Translations under genes and position numbers: made by a program | DNA from: Brachypterus glaber | Lineage: Eukaryota > Arthropoda > Insecta > Coleoptera > Kateretidae | Direction of reading: 5' to 3' | Assembly (NCBI GenBank): GCA_958510825.1 | Contig: OY294045.1 | Location: 9,351,916-9,415,915 of the forward strand | Length of the DNA stretch: 64,000 nt | The notes under the pieces: model-generated | What the model saw: only the letters and a program-made list of their open reading frames with translations | What the model was told of the DNA's origin: nothing | Databases searched by the model: none | Part shown: positions 1-64,000 of the stretch, in pieces | Layout of the letters: each line of letters starts with the position of its first letter | How positions within the stretch are numbered: position 1 is the stretch's first letter

Positions 1-1317
1 TAGATTTTATAGAATATATTTTCTTTGAATGTTATAGTTTTTAATTAATAAAACACAGCAGATCGGGTACTAATGGCTTTATTACTTAAAATTCAAACTA
101 TTGCCAACGGTTTCGTAACTGGTTAGTGACTTTCTCAAGGCTAGGTTAAAATTAAACTACTAAATTACACATTAAACAATAAATAAATAATCTGAAAACA
201 TTAAAAATTGTAAAAACGGTCACATCTTAAGTTCTACGTGTCAGTATAATACTGTCGGCCAATGTTGGCCATTCACTGAGCCCAGGCATTTACTGCCTAC
301 CACCTGTGCCGGGGCTTTAACAAAAATAATGTAAAGGGCCACTATTGAGGAACATGCTGGCCATTCACTGGGCCCATCGGGTGAACCTATACGTGTAGGT
401 CCGCAGCTGGCCATTGGTGTTGGGCCATCACAACCAAATGTGTAAAAACTTTAAAAGGCATTTGACTGCTCTAATATTAATTAAGTTCAATTCGCTACTT
501 CGTATTAAGTTGTATTAAAACTATTAAAATCGAAATTACACCTTAGACTTTTACTACATGATGATTTATAGTATTTTTTATTGAGAGGTAGTAAAGTTTT
601 ATAGACAATTGTGTCAATAGTAAAATGTTAAGATTTGTAATAAGTATGGCCCGGATTGAAGTGGCCATTTACCAGGGGCATGCAAAAATTAGTATGTTAA
701 AAAACTCTTTTTTTCAAGTAAATAGACACTTTAAACTATTGTTCACCAAGCGGAATGTCATGTTAACACTGTTAATACCCAGTGTCATGGTCCATGACTC
801 ATGGAGAAGGACTTTTTTTTGAAAATTGTTTCTGTTTTCAAAAATCGAATAATTAATACAAAAATATTGTTTTTTTTTTATTAATTATTCGTTTTTTGAA
901 AAGGGAAACAATTTTCAAAAAAAAAAATTAAAGTCTTTCTCTATGACTCATGGACCAAGACAAAGTGACTCACTGAGTATTAACAGTGTTTTTAGAGTAA
1001 AATAAAATATTTAATATTTTTCTACATAAAACTGAAACTCTGGGTAGGCACCAGCTTGGTCCGAGTTAGCTTTTTATTGTCATTAAATCTTTTATATTTG
1101 CATGTTTAATAGAAATATGGTAATAAAATATTATTGATTTTCTATACCTATAGGTAAGCTATTAGCCAAAAAGTAAATGGTGCATACTCTAAAATGATTA
1201 CAGTAAAACCTCAATGCCGGGTTAATGCATATTTTTACTACCCAATAATTAATCTGAATTTTAATTAAATTTTAAATTAATTTGTAATTTTCTCTTAATA
1301 AACCTGTCAACCTATAT

Positions 1318-2000
1318 AAAAAGGATAGTTAAGAATTTGCCTAGGAGGACAAAATATGTGAGGCTTAACACATTTTTGCCCAAAACTTTTTTATGTGTAT
1401 TTTTTTTGGATTTTTTGTAATAAATATAGATTCCTGATGTCATGTCATATAGTGTAATAATGTAATAATGTAATTTTCAAAAAAAATGCAATTAAGAGGA
1501 AGTAATTTTTATGCCACTAAAAATGTTACTTTTTAAAAGGCTATAACTCCTTTAATATTAAATTTAGGTGTTTTGGCGAAGAATACTTTTTTGCTTTGTT
1601 TTAAGTGAGTAATCGCCCTGCAGCATTAAAATTTTATTGGTGTTTTTTTCCCCATTCAATATGTCCATCTTAGAGGGCCATTTCTGGACCAACCTTTATA
1701 TGAACTTTCCATTTTTTATATGTCCTTAATCAAATTATTTGAAGTGGTTGTAATTATAGGTTATAGGACCAAAATAAATGCTTTTTTAACGTAAAATCGC
1801 CAACGTTTCGAGCACCTAAACGGTCGCTCTTCTTCAGGGCTTAATTACTTCATTCAATACAATACAATATGCTGAATGAAGTAATTAAGCCCTGAAGAAG
1901 AGCGACCGTTTAGGTGCTCGAAACGTTGGCGATTTTACGTTAAAAAAGCATTTATTTATATGAACTTTTTTCCATATTTTTTAAGGTAGAATCAAGTCTT
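1318..2000. repeat. Dispersed repeat copy, related to 19493-19930
   Basis: The text from about 1318 to 1735 matches 19493-19890 in the same orientation, including shared stretches such as ATGTTACTTTTTAAAAGGC and CCCCATTCAATATGTC. The right end resumes after the inserted palindrome (from 1958). The other copy lies inside an element with long terminal inverted repeats, so this is probably a damaged copy of that DNA transposon. Confidence 0.55.
1772..1957. repeat. Perfect 85-bp inverted repeat with 16-nt spacer
   Basis: Left arm 1772-1856 and right arm 1873-1957 are exact reverse complements over 85 bases by my reading; the spacer is 1857-1872. Each arm contains CTGAAGA ... GCTCGAAAC, a layout resembling a hammerhead core, but the segment after GAAAC does not close a canonical stem III. 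The palindrome interrupts the 1318-2000 repeat, so it is probably an insertion. Confidence 0.9.
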
Positions 2001-3351
2001 AAATTTCTTGAACTTATTTCTAAATTACCCTCTATAATCACATATAGTCCCTAAGTTTAAAAAAAATTACAGATACACTAGGCTTAATGTCATCAGGTAT
2101 ACCAATAGTTTTCACTATAGGCCAGCGCGCTCTCAACTTTAAGCTTTAGCTTTACAATAGCCTATAGTAATTGTCGCGGCTATAGTGTATTAAATTCATT
2201 CAGGCCTTTATAGAATAATGTTCTCATTGATCGGGTATAGTTAACACGCGGCATGTGGAAATTGTTTCTGTTTCTAGTATTGTTGTCGTGAAAATCTGCA
2301 TTGTACACGGAAAGAAATTAGTGGGCTCTGCGCTATACATTATAAGATATTTGGTAACAGTGGCAAATTATAGTGATTTAAGCTATAGATTATAAGCGAC
2401 ACAATAACTAATAATGTTAAAAATAAATTGGAAACGATTATATATATTACAGACACGATTATATTTATTACAGGCACTATTATAAATTTACAGAAATTTT
2501 ATTATATTATAAAAATTATTAGCACGGACAATAATTAAATCTATTTAAGCTATAAATGCCATACTATTTGTTATATTTTATTATTCACTAAACAATTAAA
2601 GTATTTCATATAAATTTTTACACTGACTGCCATAATTGTAAGAGAAAGCCTTGTATTTATATAATAAGCGATTATAATTTGCTTGGTATGTGTGTTATAG
2701 CGCTCCTAGCTATAATTTTTTTTTTCCGTGTATGTTACAAAATTTAGTAGGTTATCACTTGATGGTACCCGAACTGAAAAAGATACATTATCTTGGTATA
2801 ATGTGTACTCCAATATCTTTTTTTACATGACCAAGACTAAAACTTAATTTTACGCTTTCATTTTCGGGACTAAACTTGCCATTTTTCTCCCAAGGGAATA
2901 AAAATCACGGCAACCTTGATAATATTAAAATATTATACTTACTATATGCTTTGCTGGTACAAAAATTAGGTTTGCTGATGTTTTGTAATAAATTAGCGAT
3001 TCAAACCAATTTATTTGATTTTAACAAAGGAAACCTTTAAAAATAACATTGTTATAACAACTTATACATTACTTAAAATTTATCATCTTCGTCCATTTTT
3101 TTGAACTAACGTTTGTGTCAACCATATCAAAAAACAATGGAAATCGCGATAGCCGTGAAACTGACTTTTCGCAATTCACAGGCATCTTGATTAAATTACG
3201 AAAATAAAACAACCGATTTTAGACGCATGGTTTTTAATTTTAATTTTATCTACCTACCTAAATTATGTTGGGTCCTTCAAAAAATAGTGTATATACCTCA
3301 GGACTAAACGTGGCTGTTTTAGTCCCTTGGTGTATAATAGTATATTATTTA

Positions 3352-3460
3352 CCAAGTGAGAGAAGTTTAACATTTTTGACCTGCGTCAAACTGCGGGATG
3401 AGCGCGCTAGCGCGAAGCCCGCAAGACGCGGTCTAAAATGTTAAATCTTCACTCACGTGG
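3352..3460. repeat. GC-rich hairpin element
   Basis: Arms reading CCAAGTGAGAGAAG... and ...CTTCACTCACGTGG pair around a GC-rich centre containing GAGCGCGCTAGCGCG. The hairpin is followed by a TATAGTATTTTTTCACTAC flank, which recurs beside other hairpins in the window (14028-14122, 48986-49082 and others). Confidence 0.6.
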
Positions 3461-4263
3461 AAAATATAGTATTTTTTCACTACTAGTACAATAAATCAGC
3501 TATTTATCTAGATATTCTACTTAAATTTAATGAAAAAGCTTATAAATTTAAAATATCACGCTGGCCGTTCGCGGCCATTAAAAAAACAAATGAACAACTT
3601 GACATTCCTGGCAGAAATTTTCTGGTGATCTGCTAAAATTATTAAGTTAGAAAGTGTTTCCGTGTTAAGTGTAATAAAATATATAAAAATGGAAAATGAA
3701 ATGCAAAGTGATGATTCTGGTACTCCCCCAGAAATAAGGGACAGGCGATAACTGTGAGGGAGAATCTATTGCCTCAAAAATCAATATATGGGGGTTGTAC
3801 CTCTAGTAATCTATGATCCTTACGGTAATATATGGGTTGTATAATCTATGGTTGAATGTGATGGACCAATGATTTTCACTTTTCGAAGTGTTTTTTGTAA
3901 AACATGTTTTATAGGTACTAATTTAGTCAATATTTTTTAATGTATCATGCAATAAATAAATTTGGTGCCTAAAGACACTTGTAAATAGCAATGTGATTTA
4001 ATAATAAAGTGAAAGGTCAGATGCCAAAACAGCTGGATAAAAATTCATTATTAACCATGGTGCAATTTCATTATTTTTAGAACCTCTGACGTCATAGGTA
4101 GAGAAATAATATTTCTACCAATGAAAGGAACAGTAATAAAGATGTGGTGAAAAAATAAATATTTTCTTCAAAGGATGCTTATTTTAAAACGATTGCTATT
4201 TATTTAATTATTTCATAAAAATGATATTTTTAAAGCACCTTGTAGACTATTATTATATTTTAG

Positions 4264-61325
<57,062 letters not shown>

Positions 61326-61377
61326 TTTAAAAGTAACTTTAAGTGAAGTACAGGTAAATCAATCTAGAAATAACCTT

Positions 61378-61505
61378 TTTTTCGCATGAGATCGAATACC
61401 ACCAATGAAGTAACAAGAAGCGCACGCCTGATGTCACTTATCTAGTATTTTACTTGTGGTAATCTCGCACATGCGAAAACAAGGTTCTTTCCAGAGTGGA
61501 TTACC
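61378..61505. mobile_element. Short palindromic MITE, copy 2, in the Tmc 3' UTR
   Basis: TTTTTTCGCATGAGATCGA with ACCACCAATGAAG on the left is mirrored by ATCTCGCACATGCGAAAAC on the right. Related to 32449-32592. If the polyadenylation site is downstream, it is part of the Tmc mRNA. Confidence 0.65.
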
Positions 61506-61548
61506 TATCTATATTATATTGTAATTTAAAATGTAAAAATAGGACCTG

Positions 61549-61554
61549 AAATAA
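61549..61554 (+). terminator. Candidate Tmc polyadenylation signal
   Basis: The first canonical AATAAA after the stop codon lies here, 224 nt downstream, with a further candidate at about 61621. There is no transcript evidence. Confidence 0.4.
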
Positions 61555-61980
61555 ATCCTTATAAGCACATACGCTAAAAATTTGATTAATAATTTTATTT
61601 TAATAATAAAAATCTTTTGGGAAATAAAAGCTAATACACAGGTACTTCTGAATATTAGATTTAAATAATTGATATTATTAATTTGAGGAGTTCCGGATCA
61701 AAAGCCGTCATCTGCTTTGTAAAAAACTATATCATTGGTGGTAAAGACATTATCGTGGACTATTTCTGATGAAAAGTTTGCCAAATGGCACTATAAGACT
61801 TAATGCCATTTGGCATACTTGTTTCTGCAGAATTGACCCCCAATAAAGTCCAAACCATCAATAACTCATTGTTTTTTTAATTGCAGATGGCGGGTTTTGA
61901 TCGGCCACTCCTCAATTGATAATATATTAAGAAAAACCCCTTCGTTTCCTTTAAATACATCAAACCGCATGGCGTCTAGA

Positions 61981-62235
61981 CAACGAACTAACTAACTCTT
62001 CTCTCTTGAATACACATACCGTTAATATAAAGTATCGCCAACATCTCGGTTTGTTTGTAAAAAAATAGTAGGTATATTTAGGCCCGAACAACAACAATTA
62101 CCAGTAACTGTTATTGTTGTCTGTGTTAGAACAAAGCTTTGCGAGTAAGACAGACAAATCTATATGTTGTCTACGTTCTTTCTAGTTTTTACAAATGAAA
62201 TGCCTATTCTAGAGAGAAGAGTTATTAGTTCGTTG
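61981..62235. mobile_element. hAT-type MITE, copy 3 (255 bp)
   Basis: CAACGAACTAACTAACTC and AGAGTTATTAGTTCGTTG ends, flanked by CGTCTAGA and CGTCTAAA (8-bp duplication with one mismatch). The same family as 43824-44068 and 53164-54232. Confidence 0.85.
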
Positions 62236-63079
62236 CGTCTAAAACTCTGAACATATAGACAGAGATAAAACAATTGATAAGAACATTATGTTACAATTAG
62301 CAAAAAATAAAATTTACTTTCAAACTGTGTGTCACGATTTAAATTTTATGCTCACACAAATATTTAAATTTATTAATTATTACTCACAAGCCTAAATCAA
62401 AAACTTTCGAGTTTCAAAGATATTTTTACTTAAATCTAGACTTTTAAAATTATTTAAAAAACCCTTTAGATGGGGGTATTGGGCAAGTTAATCTTTTTAT
62501 ATTTTATTACCTATGGTCTTGCTTTACTATTGCAGTAGAAAGAGAACTGAGATCTCTATCCTAGTATTTTGGCACAAAAATTATGTATAAATCACTATTT
62601 CTACAATCCTCAACCTCTTTTCAACAAAACGAGATAAAATTGTAACATCTACTTCAAATTAGTGAATCACACCTCGTAGAAGTTCATTTTCTGAAAAAAA
62701 ATTAAAGGCTTCGTGTTTGCTTAAAAGCAAATAATGTATTATTCAATATTTAAAGCTATTAAATTTAAAATGAGCAGCTAAAATAAGAATGTAAAAATTT
62801 CTTTAAACGGAAACCGTATAAAATCTAGTTCAGGATACAACGATAGCACCTTATCAAAGTGACCTCTGTGTGGTGTATTTTATTTTATAAAATTTAAGAT
62901 TATATTGTTTATAGTATTTTAAAAATATATTGATAAAACAAATTTAGTAAAAATTTTACTTTCTTATAAAGTATTGGGTTAGAAAAATAAAAAAAAAAAC
63001 ATTTTTTTTCTCGTCGTTTAAGTTAAACTTCGAGGAAAATCAAAATACATACATAGAATACAACAACAGAAAAATAAAC

Positions 63080-63310
63080 GTGTTCGGTATTTATAAACGA
63101 GTGCAGTTGATTTACAACAACAAACTGTTAAGCGATCAGGTTTATCTTTGTCGGGCAGAAAGCGAGGTAGGCGTGGCTTGCAAATCCACAAGGTTGGACT
63201 GCCGCTTCTTCCTACGTAACGATCCTCTCTTCAAAACACAGGCAATTCCCCTGACCCGTCCATCCGACTGGCTAGCCGAGCTCTCTACTGCATTTAAAAA
63301 TTTGGTTTAA
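63080..63310 (+). CDS. Unrecognised GC-richer open frame
   Basis: The frame from GTG 63080 to the TAA at 63308-63310 gives 76 codons and stays open upstream into an A-run near 62990. It contains SDQVYLCRAESEVGVACKST and LDCRFFLRNDPLFKTQAIPL. GC content is clearly higher than the surroundings, which suggests an exon. The minus strand is an alternative: after an AG at about 63287 a frame reads ESSASQSDGRVRGIACVLKR and continues basic to a stop near 63140, which would be a terminal exon of a neighbouring gene. I recognise neither. Confidence 0.25.
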   Translation: MFGIYKRVQLIYNNKLLSDQVYLCRAESEVGVACKSTRLDCRFFLRNDPLFKTQAIPLTRPSDWLAELSTAFKNLV

Positions 63311-64000
63311 TGTATTTTAAATATTTATTTGCACATAGAAACTAAATATCACATGTGATTACGTTTGGTTGTACTACAGGGTGGCCCAAAAAAAACCGGA
63401 CACTTTTTAAACCGTTATAACTTCTTTGCCTTTTGACCGATCTATACCAAATTTGAAATGAATATACTAAAAACATGAAGGATTTGGAAGATAATTTTAT
63501 TTACTTAAAATATTGTTATATTGTTCAGTAATTAAGCTTTCTCAGAAGGAGTTGCTTAAACCCTTTGGGGATTAGAGCAAAATGTATAATAATAACTTTC
63601 AGACCTCACTATGTTCAGTGATCTTTCTTGAATAGATGAGTATGTTTTAATTTTAATTTAAAATAGTAGTTTATTTTTAATTCATCTTTTTTCGAAAGGT
63701 TAAAAATTGCAATAAGTGATTTTTAAACGTAATAAAACTGATTCAGTAGGCATTTTATTTATCTGACACCTCTCAAAAGATAATCTAAAAAGTATACCAA
63801 ATGACCAAAAAGCTGAAAAAATGTCGAATTACTTTAAAAACAAAGGGGGAAATTGTTAAAGCTGAATTCTAGATGGGTATTATAAGAAAAATGAGTATTA
63901 AATAACACAAAAATTGTAAATGACGTACGGAAATTCGAAAATTGTACTGGGCTAAGATTTGGCAGACTAACATCTCTACTCTAAATTTCTCTACTCCCTA

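Larger units (their letters stand above)
1..4263. other. Upstream flank or first Tmc intron, no exon found
   Basis: I find no exon joining in phase to Tmc exon 1. The stretch holds TTGGCC-rich short repeats near 240-425, a dispersed repeat (1318-2000) interrupted by a perfect palindrome (1772-1957), and a GC-rich hairpin (3352-3460). An ATG at 3689 opens a short reading frame (starts MENEMQSDDSG) that hits a stop after 20 codons; its possible GT donors do not give the phase-0 end that Tmc exon 1 needs. The true start exon is probably missed here or lies outside the window. Confidence 0.5.
61326..64000 (+). other. Tmc 3' UTR and downstream region
   Basis: Contains a MITE (61378-61505) within 60 nt of the stop, candidate polyadenylation signals AATAAA at 61549 and within GGGAAATAAAAG near 61620, a hAT-type MITE (61981-62235), a GC-richer ORF (63080-63310) and, at 63378, a repeat starting CAGGGTGGCCCAAAAAAAAC. 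The rest is AT-rich and featureless to me. Confidence 0.6.

Noticed and set aside
1872..1935. Hammerhead ribozyme in the 85-bp palindrome
   Set aside because: CTGAAGA and GAAAC are present, but stem III and the cleavage triplet do not form in canonical positions; kept only as a resemblance.
3689..3751. ATG frame MENEMQSDDSG as the Tmc first exon
   Set aside because: It stops after 20 codons, and its GT positions give phases that would put a stop codon at the start of the 4264 exon.

Overview
The window is insect nuclear DNA: very AT-rich, intron-rich and packed with transposable-element debris. I lean towards a beetle-like holometabolous insect, but the order is a guess. One large plus-strand gene spans almost all of it: the insect Tmc (transmembrane channel-like) gene. 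I assembled 17 coding exons from 4264 to 61325. They join in one frame through matching splice phases into at least 1,440 residues with the family signature [17 protein letters not shown], nine clear hydrophobic segments, a Thr/Ser/Asn-rich loop of about 290 residues and a long charged C-terminal tail. The exon carrying the start codon was not found.  Layout. 1-4263: flank or first intron, repeats only. 4264-19020: Tmc N-terminal exons 1-3; intron 2 (9.1 kb) holds foldback elements and a 1.1-kb tandem duplication carrying decayed copies of the start of exon 3. 19021-22704: TIR element, 200-base assembly gap and a minus-strand truncated LINE. 22894-31062: intron 4 contains a complete four-exon neutral lipase gene (24790-29950, same strand, 322 residues). 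31063-37437: exons 5-9 (most of the membrane core), with intron 6 almost filled by one foldback element. 37438-43537: intron 9 carries a LINE whose two ORFs are both intact. 43538-50512: exons 10-13 encode the glycosylation-rich loop, with a 979-bp inverted-array transposon in intron 10. 50513-54254: intron 13 ends with a hAT-type MITE split by a LINE, only 14 nt from the exon 14 acceptor. 54255-61325: exons 14-17, the remaining membrane segments and the C-terminal tail. 61326-64000: 3' UTR, MITEs and an unidentified GC-richer ORF.  How the parts relate. TMC proteins are pore-forming or associated subunits of mechanosensory channels in sensory neurons. The nested lipase is a secreted-type enzyme with no obvious functional link; it is a gene-within-intron arrangement. 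The rest is mobile DNA: LINEs (one possibly autonomous), hAT-type, piggyBac-like and unclassified MITEs, foldbacks, tRNA-like SINE pieces, and two opposite-strand copies of a repeat carrying a hammerhead-ribozyme core. Element edges repeatedly lie within 10-100 nt of Tmc or lipase splice sites. All family assignments are from reading the sequence; no database search was run.
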